A stretch of DNA of 64,000 nt from Streptomyces sp. NBC_00102. Its GTDB lineage: Bacteria > Actinomycetota > Actinomycetes > Streptomycetales > Streptomycetaceae. The stretch covers positions 558,001 to 622,000 of the forward strand of contig NZ_JAPEMC010000002.1 in NCBI RefSeq assembly GCF_026343115.1. Reading direction: 5' to 3'. A program made the position numbers and the translations under genes. Within the stretch, counting starts at the first letter, position 1. Each line of letters begins with the position of its first letter. Below the pieces are notes generated by a model that saw only the letters and a list, made by a program, of their open reading frames with translations, was not told where the DNA came from and did no database searches. Positions 52,267 through 61,330 of this stretch are shown here, piece by piece.

Positions 52267-53403
52267 ATGAACCACCGCGAGCCACAGGCCGGACACTCCG
52301 ACGAGTTCGCCGGAGCGCCGGACGGGCAGGCGGTATGGGAGGGCGAACTGCCCTGGCAGCTCCCGCATCCGGACCAGGCGGGGGAGGAGAGCCCGCTCCA
52401 CGCGACCCCCGAGGCACGCGCGGCCGCAGAGGTCCCGCCCACGAACCCCGATGCGACCGCTGTCCGTCCCGTCGCGCAAGGCCCGCTCTCGGACGCGACC
52501 GCTGTCCCTCCCGTCGCGCACGGCCCGGTCTCCGACACGTCCACCCATGCCCCCACCGGTACGCCCTCCGGTGCCGAGGGCGAGTCGACGGGCCGCCGTA
52601 CGAGCCGGCCCGCGACCTCCCCGCAGCCGACGGGCGGCGGCGGACGACGTCGGCGGTCCGCCGGCGCAGGAGGGCGGCGGCCGGGTTCGCGCGGTCACCT
52701 CGCCAAGCCGATTCTGGCCGGAGCCGGCCTGCTCAGTGCGCTGCTGCTGCTCGCCCCGCACCTCTTCGGCGACGACGCGCCCCTGCAGACGGTCAAGGCC
52801 GGCGCGGAGGACAGAGAACCGGAGACCGACACCGCACCCGACCCGGGCCACCCCGACGCCGCGAAGACGTCACCGGGCCCGGCGGCGTCCGCCACGCAGC
52901 GAGGCAAGGACTCCGCGGGCGGCGGGCACGACGCCATCGTCGAGGTGGCGGCGACCGTGCCGACCGAGTCGGCGAAACCCGCCACCGGGCCGACGGCCGT
53001 CCCGAGCGCGACCAGGAGCGCCACGCCCACCAAGGCCGCCCCCGCACCGGCCGCGACGACGGAACAGTGGACGACCACCGTGGTGAACGGCACCCGAGTG
53101 CTGGATCCGGGCCAGCTGTGGTCCACCAACCGCATCGGCCTGAACTTCCAGGGCGACGGCAATCTGGTGCTCTACGACACCAAGGGCACCCCGCTGTGGT
53201 GGTCCGGGACGGTCGGGCAAGGCGGGGTACGGGCCGTCTTCCAGGCCGACGGCAACCTCGCCGTCTACAGCCAGGACTCGCGGACCGTCTGGTCCTCGCA
53301 CACCGAGGGCCACGACGGCGCCCGGCTGGTGCTCCGGGCCGACGGGAACATGGTCATCGAGCAGGGCGGCACCGTGCTGTGGTCCACCGGTACGGCGATG
53401 TGA
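52267..53403 (+). CDS. Membrane-anchored B-lectin protein
   Basis: A 378-residue type II membrane protein: a disordered N-terminal ~140 residues in the cytosol ending in a basic RRRRS cluster, one membrane helix (ILAGAGLLSALLLLAPHLF), an Ala/Pro/Thr-rich linker, and a C-terminal bulb-type (B-) lectin of about 110 residues. The three mannose-binding-like motifs read FQGDGNLVLYD, FQADGNLAVYS and LRADGNMVIEQ (canonical QxDxNxVxY), so sites one and two look the more intact. ATG 52267 has better ribosome binding spacing than ATG 52261. It is followed by an ART-like gene. Confidence 0.85.
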   Translation: MNHREPQAGHSDEFAGAPDGQAVWEGELPWQLPHPDQAGEESPLHATPEARAAAEVPPTNPDATAVRPVAQGPLSDATAVPPVAHGPVSDTSTHAPTGTPSGAEGESTGRRTSRPATSPQPTGGGGRRRRSAGAGGRRPGSRGHLAKPILAGAGLLSALLLLAPHLFGDDAPLQTVKAGAEDREPETDTAPDPGHPDAAKTSPGPAASATQRGKDSAGGGHDAIVEVAATVPTESAKPATGPTAVPSATRSATPTKAAPAPAATTEQWTTTVVNGTRVLDPGQLWSTNRIGLNFQGDGNLVLYDTKGTPLWWSGTVGQGGVRAVFQADGNLAVYSQDSRTVWSSHTEGHDGARLVLRADGNMVIEQGGTVLWSTGTAM

Positions 53404-53631
53404 CCTGCTCCGCAACCTTTCTGACGGACTGTCGGTCCCGCCCGGTCCGTCCCCGCACGAGCGGACGCCCCCTCGCGTGCCGGTCAGAACGAGCCCGTAG
53501 GGTGATCCAGCCGGCGGCGGCGGAGCGAAACTCGGCGGAGCGGACCGGAGTTGGCCGTTGATCCCTGCGTGGAACCGGCCGATCACGCCCGCTCACCGGC
53601 GGGCAGACCCGCTTGCACGGAGAAGCCGGCC

Positions 53632-55683
53632 ATGAGTGGCAATCACACAGGAGTTACCGCCCCCGGTGGAGGGGCGGTGCCGCCGCCCGTACCGGGGCCT
53701 CGCCAGGGCCCGGGCCGACCGGACCCGGACGCGCCGTCCGTCGGCGGCGCTCCCGCTTTCGGGCGCCAGGGTGTCGGCGGCCCGCGTTTCACCGCCCACC
53801 GCGCGGGTGGGGCCTGGCTGGTGGCCCCGGTCGGCCCGGTGGATCCGCGCGCTCTCGCCTTCACGGCCGGGCTCGCCCCGGACGCCGAGTGCACCGTCGT
53901 CGTGGCGGACCTGCCCGACGGGTCGGACGACGCGACCCTGGACCGGCTCGTCCGGGCGATCCCCGCCGGGTCGGACGACCTGAGGTTCGTGTTCGGCCGG
54001 CCGCTGCGGCGTGACGCCGTGACGGTCGCCCAGCATCTCGCCGGACGACTGGGCCGGACGGTCATCGCCGCGGCAGGCGCACCACTGCCCACCCCCGGCG
54101 GAGGTCTCTGGGTGGGTCCGGACAGCGGACCGGGATGGATGCGCTGCGCGCCCGGAGGCCCCCGGACGCAGGACTCCAGGGCCTTCCCGAAACCCTCGTG
54201 GGAACCCACCGTCCCACCGCGCCCGTGGGCGATCGGCAGAAGCGTGGCGGAGCCCCTGCCCGCCGGCGTCTGGCTGAGGCCCTCGACGGAGGACCCCGCC
54301 CGCTCCGCCCGGTGGACGCGGCTCGCCGGAGGGCCCGCGGTGTCCACCGAGCTGATGACCGTGGCGATCGGCGCCCCCGGGGCCCCGGCGCTGCCGGTGG
54401 CGGACATCGCCCGGTTCTGGGAGGACCTTCCCCCGTGGCTCCGGCCGGCGGTCCGCTTCCTCTGCTACGGACCCGCCCGGCTGAGCGGCGGACGGCACCT
54501 CGGAGACGTCCTCGCCCAAGTGGTCGGCGAGCCGGTGCGTTTCCTCAGCGGCATGCCACAGGACACGGGCGACCGGCGGGAGGTGGTGCTGACGACGGAC
54601 GACGGCACGCCGGGCCGCCCGCTCCGGGCCCACGAGTTCGTCCACCTGCCCCCGGCCGGATTCCCCGCTCCGCCGCCCTCCCCGTTCGCGGCGGCCCACC
54701 GATGGCCCCTCGGCGCGTTCCCGGAGATCCGGCCCGGTACCCACCGCCTCGCCGACGACGTCGTCGTCGAAGTGGTCCGCAGCGGCCTGTGGGTGCGGCC
54801 GACACCGGCCCCCGCGCACGCCCCGCAGATGCGGGACGCCGACCCGGACCCCGCACACGAACGCGTGCTCTGCGACGCCGCGTCGGAGGAGCACCTTCCG
54901 CGGCTCCGCCGGCTCGCGCAGGACCTGGTGCGCTCCTTTCCCCCCGGACTGCGCGGCTCGGTGCGCCTGGGTACCGGCCGCCCCACGGCCCCGGCCGGCC
55001 GTGCGTCCTCGCAAGCCTTCCGGGCCCCTCTCCCCGGCGCGGCCCGGTCGCCCGCCGCCCCGTACCCCGGGCCCGTGGGCCGTACCTCCCCCGCGGCCGA
55101 GGCGCCGCGCGGAAACCCCGGACCGGCCGAGGGCGCCCCGGACCCCTCCGACGCCCTCGCGGCCGTCCTGCGCCGACTGGCGGGAGAGGGCGCGCCGGAC
55201 GTACCGGTGACGTCCATGGTCGGGAACACGCCCGGCCCCACCGAGGACGTCCTGCTGGGCAGGGGGCTGCGGATGCTTCCCCTCCTCCCCGGGCCGACCG
55301 GCCTGCGGGCCACCCTCGACGAGCCGATGCGCCGCTGGTACGCCGAACAGGCCGTGGTGACCGACCCGCACGCCTGCGAGGCGTCGACGCTGGGCCCCGC
55401 CGGGGCGCCCGGCAACACCGCCTTCCTGATCCTGTCCGTGAACGGCCGCAGCACGGAATCGCTCGACCCGCTCCGACCGGACCGGGTGATCTTCCTGCCC
55501 GGCTCCCGGTTCCGGGTGCTGGAAGCCGGGCCCGGTGCCACGGGCGTGGTCATGATGAGGGAGCTGGCGCCCGAGGAGCCGCCCCTCGACCGCGTACGCG
55601 ACGCGGCGGCGGTACGGGAACTCACCCGGGCCTGGCAGGACTGGCGGGCGGGGCGGCCCGGCACCCGGCCGGGCCGCCACTGA
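53632..55683 (+). CDS. Multidomain protein with alpha/beta repeats and ART-like C-terminus (paralogue 1)
   Basis: A 683-residue protein that I do not recognise as a named family. Residues about 45-440 contain about three alpha/beta units, each ending in a Gly-x-Trp-x-x-Pro strand (GGGLWVGPDSG, AGVWLRPSTED, SGLWVRPTPAP). A PxPSWE motif lies near residue 195. A Pro/Ala-rich linker (about 450-520) leads to a C-terminal domain (about 530-660) with CEAST and PDRVIFLPGSRFRVL, patterned like the end of R-S-E type ADP-ribosyltransferases, where ExEVLFPPGTRF is typical. The catalytic Glu position is Arg here, so it may be inactive. ATG 53632 has GGAGAAG upstream. No signal peptide is seen. Confidence 0.7.
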   Translation: MSGNHTGVTAPGGGAVPPPVPGPRQGPGRPDPDAPSVGGAPAFGRQGVGGPRFTAHRAGGAWLVAPVGPVDPRALAFTAGLAPDAECTVVVADLPDGSDDATLDRLVRAIPAGSDDLRFVFGRPLRRDAVTVAQHLAGRLGRTVIAAAGAPLPTPGGGLWVGPDSGPGWMRCAPGGPRTQDSRAFPKPSWEPTVPPRPWAIGRSVAEPLPAGVWLRPSTEDPARSARWTRLAGGPAVSTELMTVAIGAPGAPALPVADIARFWEDLPPWLRPAVRFLCYGPARLSGGRHLGDVLAQVVGEPVRFLSGMPQDTGDRREVVLTTDDGTPGRPLRAHEFVHLPPAGFPAPPPSPFAAAHRWPLGAFPEIRPGTHRLADDVVVEVVRSGLWVRPTPAPAHAPQMRDADPDPAHERVLCDAASEEHLPRLRRLAQDLVRSFPPGLRGSVRLGTGRPTAPAGRASSQAFRAPLPGAARSPAAPYPGPVGRTSPAAEAPRGNPGPAEGAPDPSDALAAVLRRLAGEGAPDVPVTSMVGNTPGPTEDVLLGRGLRMLPLLPGPTGLRATLDEPMRRWYAEQAVVTDPHACEASTLGPAGAPGNTAFLILSVNGRSTESLDPLRPDRVIFLPGSRFRVLEAGPGATGVVMMRELAPEEPPLDRVRDAAAVRELTRAWQDWRAGRPGTRPGRH

Positions 55684-55702
55684 GGCCCCGTCGCCCCGAA
55701 GC

Positions 55703-57802
55703 TCAGTCGTCGTAGGTGGTGGTGCACGTGTCGTCGTGGAAGAGCGCGCCCTCGGTGACGGGGAGATCGTCGGCCGGGTCCTGGACGACGGTGGTCAGCC
55801 CGGTCAGACGGTCCGCGCACGCGTGGGCGGCGGAGTCGCTGTCGCCGCTGCCGCCTCCGAGGTACATGTCCAGCCAGGTCGTGGCTCCTTCGGGAGCGGT
55901 GTCCAGGCTGTGGCAGGGCCCGTTCTGCGGGCTGCCGCCGTCACCGCAGGCGTCCTCGACGATGAAGTACCGCCGCACCTTGGGTATGTAGAAGCGTGTT
56001 CCCGCCGGGTAGTCCAGCGTGTCCTCGCCGCCCTCGGTGGTGTGGCCGACCGCGAGGGTGATCGGGTCTTCCCACGTACCCGTACCACCGGCCTGGTCGT
56101 GGATGACGGGGGCGGAGATCTGCGCACTGCCCCGGGGCGTGTTGTCGAACCAGGTGTAACCCGTCGTGAACGCGTTGCTGATCGTCTTCCCGGAACCACC
56201 CGCACCACCCGAACCACCCGGAGACCCCGCACCCGCACGGCCGGAGGGCGGGACGGTGGACGCGGGCCCGGCGGGAGCCCGTCGCGCCGACGGCTCCTGC
56301 GACGACGACGGTGAGGCTGACGCCTGCGACGAGCCCGCGGGGAGCGGATCGACCATGCCCTCCGGCAGTGTCGCGGGAACCCTCTCCTGATCGGTGGTGT
56401 TCACCGCGCCGAACGTCTTCAGGAACTGGTGCTCGCTCTGCTCGGTGCCGCTGCAGTCCTCGGACAGGGTTCCCGCCTCCGGGCACGCCCTGTCCCGGCC
56501 CAGCGACCAGAACGCCAGCTGCTGGATCCCCTTCTCCACCGCGAAGTCCGCCAGCCGGGACGCGTCGTCCGTGGTGAACACCTCGCCCTCGGTGTCGTTC
56601 ACCCCGATCATGGGCGTGTTCCCCTCCATCGCCCACAGTTCCGCGTCCGACTTCGACGGCCAGATCCGCCCCAACTGCCCGTGCAGCGCCGTCGCCGCGT
56701 CGATCGCGGCCTGCCCCATGTCCGCCACCGCGGACCCGTAGTCCATCGTCATGATGTTCACCAGTGACACCCGCACCCCGGCCCGCTCCGCGTCCTGGAG
56801 CATCTCCACCCCGTCCGCCTCCAGCCCGGCCGCACCCGACGGCAACGTGAACTGCACGTCCAACCGTCCGCCCGCGCCCTCGACATCCTTCTGCAACGCC
56901 GCCAACGCCTCGTTACGACGCCCGTACGCCTCCGTGTCCGCCAGCGCCGCGCCTTCGAGGTCGAAGTCCAGCCGCGAAAGCCCCAACACGTCGACGACCG
57001 ACCGGTACTGACTCTCCAGCGCGTCGACCGAGCCGCACGCCGAGGCGAGTTCCGTCCCCGACGCACCACCGAACGACGCGATCACCTCGCCCCCCGAACC
57101 ACGCAGGCCCTCGATCGCCGACAGCCAGCCCTCGTCCGAGACCGGCGTGTCCCCGTTGAACATCGCCTTGCAGCCCCCACCGTCCAGCACGAACCCCAAG
57201 GTCGCGTACCGCAACCCAGCCGCCCGCGCCTCCTCCAGCACCGACGGCGATCCCCACGTCTCCACGTACGGCGCCGCGAACCGCGACGGGAAGGCCGAAC
57301 CCGTCGCGAGCGGGGGGTTCCCCGGCGCGAGGGCGGGGTCGGACGAGGACGAAGAGGACGGGCGGGTGATCTCCCTGCCGTCGTCGGTGACGAACTTCCA
57401 GGTGATGCCCTGCACCAGCCCCTCGTCGAGCGGCGCGAGCCGCTCGAACGCCGTCCGGCTGAGGTCGAGATGGTCGGCGTCACAGGAGGGGCACTGGTCC
57501 CTGACCGGCACGGTGATGGACTTGCCCTCGTACGACACCTCGACGGAGACACCGTCGCAGATCGGGTCCTCGTTGGGGTCGTCGGTCGTCCACCACTCGT
57601 GGGACACCGCCACGAGATCCTCGGTCGCGGCGTCGACGACGTCTCCGCAGGCGCCGTAGCCGGCGGCGTCGTAGTACGTCATCCGGCCGGTCATCTCCTG
57701 GTTGGCGGCCGGGTCGTCGGCCAGGGCCAGGGACACACCGCCCAAGGTGACGGCCAGCAGCGCGACCGCGCCGCCCGCGATGATCCGATTCCGGAAGGAC
57801 AC
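55703..57802 (-). CDS. Secreted DPBB (expansin-like) and GH18 chitinase-like protein
   Basis: A 699-residue protein with a signal peptide (IIAGGAVALLAVTLGGVSLALA). Residues about 40-150 form a double-psi beta-barrel like expansin/RlpA (TYYDAAGYGACGD, then VRDQCPSCDADHLDLS). Residues about 170-440 are a GH18-type TIM barrel whose active-site strand reads LSRLDFDLEG, with the catalytic Glu present and the first Asp of DxxDxDxE replaced by Ser. A Ser/Pro/Gly linker precedes a C-terminal domain (about 545-699) with paired cysteines and WFDN, ISAPVIHDQAGG motifs. It should act on cell-wall or environmental glycans. GTG 57802 follows AGGAG. Confidence 0.85.
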   Translation of the reverse strand: MSFRNRIIAGGAVALLAVTLGGVSLALADDPAANQEMTGRMTYYDAAGYGACGDVVDAATEDLVAVSHEWWTTDDPNEDPICDGVSVEVSYEGKSITVPVRDQCPSCDADHLDLSRTAFERLAPLDEGLVQGITWKFVTDDGREITRPSSSSSSDPALAPGNPPLATGSAFPSRFAAPYVETWGSPSVLEEARAAGLRYATLGFVLDGGGCKAMFNGDTPVSDEGWLSAIEGLRGSGGEVIASFGGASGTELASACGSVDALESQYRSVVDVLGLSRLDFDLEGAALADTEAYGRRNEALAALQKDVEGAGGRLDVQFTLPSGAAGLEADGVEMLQDAERAGVRVSLVNIMTMDYGSAVADMGQAAIDAATALHGQLGRIWPSKSDAELWAMEGNTPMIGVNDTEGEVFTTDDASRLADFAVEKGIQQLAFWSLGRDRACPEAGTLSEDCSGTEQSEHQFLKTFGAVNTTDQERVPATLPEGMVDPLPAGSSQASASPSSSQEPSARRAPAGPASTVPPSGRAGAGSPGGSGGAGGSGKTISNAFTTGYTWFDNTPRGSAQISAPVIHDQAGGTGTWEDPITLAVGHTTEGGEDTLDYPAGTRFYIPKVRRYFIVEDACGDGGSPQNGPCHSLDTAPEGATTWLDMYLGGGSGDSDSAAHACADRLTGLTTVVQDPADDLPVTEGALFHDDTCTTTYDD

Positions 57803-58236
57803 GGTTTCTCCTGTCGGTGTGGTGAGTCGTGGGCCGGCCGCTCGGCCCGAGGGGTCGGGCGGATGCGGCAGGCCGTTCGGGGGCCCGTCGGGCACACAGG
57901 ACGGGCCGGGGTACGGGGCCGGGCGTGAACGCGCGCCGGGCCGATCATGGGAGATCGGGGGAGTGCGTGGCGGGGAAGCGCCGGTCGTCTGCCCGGCGGG
58001 CCACCCACTGCGCCTCTTCGGTCACCGTGCCGCCCTGTTGCCGCGCCGGGCGGGGTCGTGGTGCCGTCGCGGACGACGTGGCCACTCGTGCACGGCCGGC
58101 CCGCAAAAGGGCAGTGCCCCGCCACCGGCCTTGTCGGTCTCCGGGGCTCTCTGCTGCGATGGGCCGGGTCGGGTGCGGCCGCCGGTCACCGGGGACACGC
58201 ACACAGGACGGCGAAGACGGCGAGCGGTGAGAAGGC
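57803..58236. other. Gene-free stretch upstream of the DPBB-GH18 gene
   Basis: No frame here has both a ribosome binding site and typical third-position GC, apart from an implausible 97-codon frame at 57947-58240. It presumably holds divergent promoters. Confidence 0.5.
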
Positions 58237-58425
58237 ATGAGCGAGACTCCCGGCCGGCTCACCGGCTGCCGGCGCACCGGGGGCCCGCTCCCGTGCCGCG
58301 CCGGCACGGCCACCGGCCCCGACTCCGCCACGGAGCGCGCCACGCGCACCCGGTCGTCCACCGCCGCCCGGCCCCGGCGCGGTGACGGCACGACGTACGG
58401 GGGCGGTACGCCGTGCGTCGGCTGA
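58237..58425 (+). CDS. Possible small ORF preceding ART-like paralogue 2
   Basis: This 62-codon frame starts at ATG with GAGAAGG upstream, has about 95% G/C at third positions and overlaps the next gene's GTG by 13 bp. The predicted peptide is Arg/Thr/Gly-rich with four cysteines and no recognisable domain. Second-position GC is also very high, so it may be chance. Confidence 0.3.
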   Translation: MSETPGRLTGCRRTGGPLPCRAGTATGPDSATERATRTRSSTAARPRRGDGTTYGGGTPCVG

Positions 58426-61277
58426 CCGGTGGGCTCGGCCCCCTGCGGACGCTCGCGGCGAGACTCGGGGGCGCTCCAGGGGCCGCCGGCTCCGGGCCCG
58501 TCGTCCTGCTCACCTCCGACAACGACGAGTCGGCCGGTCTCACGGCGACCGTCGACGCCCTGCGGCACGAGGACCCGGACCACGCGACCGTGGTGGTCGC
58601 GGCGGGCCTCGAAGGGTCCAGGGCCCTCTGGCGTCAACTCACCCCGGTGCTCGACGGTTTCAGGAAGTCCGGCATCACCGTCGTACGGCTGGTGTGGGCG
58701 GGCGCGGGCGCCGACGAGCCCGGACGTCCCGCCCCCGCGCGGCGGATACGCGACGACTGGCGGCTGGAGGTCGTCGCTCCCGCCGGCCCGGTGGTGGTCG
58801 CGCCCGGCGGATCGCTGTTCGCACCGTCCGGAGTCGGCGGTACCGGCGGGTGGTGGCGCTTCGCCCCGGACCTGGGGCCGCAGCCTTTGGGCCTGCGCCA
58901 TCCCGTACCGAGCTGGGAGGACGCCGCGGCCCACCTCGCCTCCGACGCCGTCGAGGGCCATGTGGTCGAGTCCGTCCCCGCGGGCGTGCTGATCCGCCGG
59001 GCCGAACCGCTGCCGCCGGCCGCGCTGTCGGTCGGCGCCTCCATTCCCGTGGACGGCCACCGGCTCGCGGTCGTGGTCGGCATCCCCGGCGCCTCCCCGG
59101 TCACCTCCCGTGCCGTGACCGAGCTCCTGACCCGGCTGCCCCCTCGCGCCCGGTCGGCCGCGCGGCTGATCCCCGGAGACGGGCGCGACCTGCTCGCCAC
59201 CGGTCAGGAAGCCGCCGATCTGCTGGGCACCGAGGTGGAGATCGTCAGCGGCGTGCCCGCCCTGCTGGAATCGGCGGACGGCACGGAGACCGAACCGGCC
59301 GTGGTGCTCATCGGACCGGACGGCGAACCGTCGTGGCGGCCCTACGCGGAGACGGTCGCCTGCCTGCCCGCCCAGGACGGCCGCACCCCCGCACCGCGCA
59401 TCGTGCGCCGGCGGTCCCCCGTCGCGGGCTCGGCTCCCGTACCCGAGGGCGGGGCACTGCCGTTGGGCGACCGGTGGGGGGTCGTCGTCACCCGCTCGGG
59501 GCTGTGGGTGGGGCCCCGCGAAAGCTCCCGGCCCGAGACCCTCGGCCTGCTCCTCGACCCCGACACCATGGTCGTCGACATCGGCGTCCCCGGACGGCCC
59601 GTGGACGACGGACTCTGGCCGGTGCTCGACACCTTCCTGGACGAACTGGAACCGGCCGTGGTCGAGCGCACGACGCTCCACCTCAGGGGCGCCTGCACCG
59701 CGCAGGGCGGACGGCAGGCACGACGCCTCGCCGACCGGCGCGGACTCACCCTGGAGCACGACGAGGAGCCGGCGGCCGAGCACCGCACGACGGGCGGCGC
59801 GCCACGGGCGAGGGAGGGGGACGCCTCGGCGCGGGAAGCGGCGCGGAGGGAGGCGGCCCCCGAAGTACCCTGGCACGCCTCGCCGATGAGCGTACGCATC
59901 CGGCACGTGGCCGCGCACCCCCCGGCCGCCACCGGCGACCGGCCCTCCGCGGTCGCGGCGGCCGACGGGCGGGCGGTACGCCTCACGTCGACGGCGGGCG
60001 GTGGAGGCGATGCCTCGCCCTCCCGGACCGCGGACGGTCCGGGGGCCTCTTCCCCGGCCCCGGCTCCTTCCTCCTCCCCGGCACGGGTGGGTGGCCCCAC
60101 CGCGCTCGGCGTCGGGATGCCTGCCGCACTCGGCGTCGGGATGCCCACCGGCCGGATCGCGTTCACGGCTCCGGCGCCGGCGCCGGCAGTCACGACCGCA
60201 CCACCCGGGGCGCCGACGAGCACCACCGGCACCCCGGACGCCCACTCCGCGTCCCCCGCTTACGCCGCCTCCTCCGCGTACGGCGCCGGAGCGCCGCTGC
60301 CACCGGGGTTCGCCGAGGCGTTCGCCGCCAGTCGGCCCGTGGGCGCTCGGCCCGTGGGCGGACCGGCTGAGGGCGCCGTGTCGGCGTGGGCTCCGGCCGC
60401 CCCGGAAACCGCCCGGGCCGCCCCGCCGGAAGGCACCCCGCCCGCCCCCTCGGCACCGAACCCGCCGTCCGCGCCCTCGCGTTCGGCCGCCCCTGCCGCG
60501 CGCGTCGGCCCTCTCCACCGGAGCGGTCCCGTCGAACAGCAGGCGCTGCGCGCGCTGGCCGGGGAGCAGTGGTGGCAGCAACAGGCCGCGGTGGCGCGCA
60601 CCTTGACGGTGATGCCCGGTCTGCGCGGGCAGGACCAGGACGACGCCGTACTCGCCGACCTGATCGCCGTACGCTCCTTCCTCACGCTCGACGACTCCCC
60701 GCTCGGCCGACGCTGGCTGGAACACCGCCTGGCGGCCGGGTCCGCCGACGCCTACCCCAGCCTGGTCGGTCTGGCGTCCGGTCTGCGGAGGCTCCCGTCG
60801 TACCGGGGGATCGTCGTGCGCGACGTGGCGACGTTCTCCCCGGAGGCGCGCGCACTGACGGCCGGTACGGAACTGTGCCACCCGGGGCCGGTCGGCGCGT
60901 ACGTGCTGGAGGGCGCACCCGCGTCGGCGGGCGACCGGTATCTGATCTGGTCGACGACCGGGCGCAGGGTGCGCAGCCTGACCGGGCCGGCCGCGCGGCC
61001 GGGACAGGGCGAAGAGGTCGTCTTCGGTCCCGGCACCCGCTTCCGGTTCCTCGGTACGCGGGGTGGGCACGGCGCCTCCACGGTGCTGCTGCGCGAGGTG
61101 GCACCCGCCGACCCGGTCGCCCGCTCCGGCGAACAGGACGCCTCGGACCGGGGCGTACGCGAGCAGCTCTCGGCAGCCGCGGACAGCCACCCCACGACCG
61201 AGGGCGCCGCGCCCTGGCCCGACCGGTTCTCCGGCCGGCTCCCCGAACGGGCCCCGCACCGCGACGACCACGTCTGA
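58413..61277 (+). CDS. Multidomain protein with alpha/beta repeats and ART-like C-terminus (paralogue 2)
   Basis: A 954-residue paralogue of the protein at 53632. Three alpha/beta units (about 25-440) share its landmarks: HPVPSWE near 165, PAGVLIRR near 190 and SGLWVGPRES near 365. A long Pro/Ala/Thr linker (about 450-710) precedes a C-terminal ART-like domain (about 720-910): LPSYRGIVVRD supplies the Arg of the R-S-E pattern and GEEVVFGPGTRFRF keeps a Glu directly before VVF. Of the three paralogues this looks the most likely to be active, if the fold assignment is right. It starts at GTG 58413, without a strong ribosome binding site. A lectin gene follows 53 bp later, probably in the same operon. 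Confidence 0.7.
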   Translation: MRRLTGGLGPLRTLAARLGGAPGAAGSGPVVLLTSDNDESAGLTATVDALRHEDPDHATVVVAAGLEGSRALWRQLTPVLDGFRKSGITVVRLVWAGAGADEPGRPAPARRIRDDWRLEVVAPAGPVVVAPGGSLFAPSGVGGTGGWWRFAPDLGPQPLGLRHPVPSWEDAAAHLASDAVEGHVVESVPAGVLIRRAEPLPPAALSVGASIPVDGHRLAVVVGIPGASPVTSRAVTELLTRLPPRARSAARLIPGDGRDLLATGQEAADLLGTEVEIVSGVPALLESADGTETEPAVVLIGPDGEPSWRPYAETVACLPAQDGRTPAPRIVRRRSPVAGSAPVPEGGALPLGDRWGVVVTRSGLWVGPRESSRPETLGLLLDPDTMVVDIGVPGRPVDDGLWPVLDTFLDELEPAVVERTTLHLRGACTAQGGRQARRLADRRGLTLEHDEEPAAEHRTTGGAPRAREGDASAREAARREAAPEVPWHASPMSVRIRHVAAHPPAATGDRPSAVAAADGRAVRLTSTAGGGGDASPSRTADGPGASSPAPAPSSSPARVGGPTALGVGMPAALGVGMPTGRIAFTAPAPAPAVTTAPPGAPTSTTGTPDAHSASPAYAASSAYGAGAPLPPGFAEAFAASRPVGARPVGGPAEGAVSAWAPAAPETARAAPPEGTPPAPSAPNPPSAPSRSAAPAARVGPLHRSGPVEQQALRALAGEQWWQQQAAVARTLTVMPGLRGQDQDDAVLADLIAVRSFLTLDDSPLGRRWLEHRLAAGSADAYPSLVGLASGLRRLPSYRGIVVRDVATFSPEARALTAGTELCHPGPVGAYVLEGAPASAGDRYLIWSTTGRRVRSLTGPAARPGQGEEVVFGPGTRFRFLGTRGGHGASTVLLREVAPADPVARSGEQDASDRGVREQLSAAADSHPTTEGAAPWPDRFSGRLPERAPHRDDHV

Positions 61278-61330
61278 TTCCGCGGACCGGCCCCGCTGCG
61301 CCGGTCGCACCCATCGCAGAGGAGAAGAGC

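Noticed and set aside
57947..58240. 97-codon plus-strand frame before the 62-codon ORF
   Set aside because: Third-position GC is low for this genome and there is no ribosome binding site, although its stop overlaps the next ATG.
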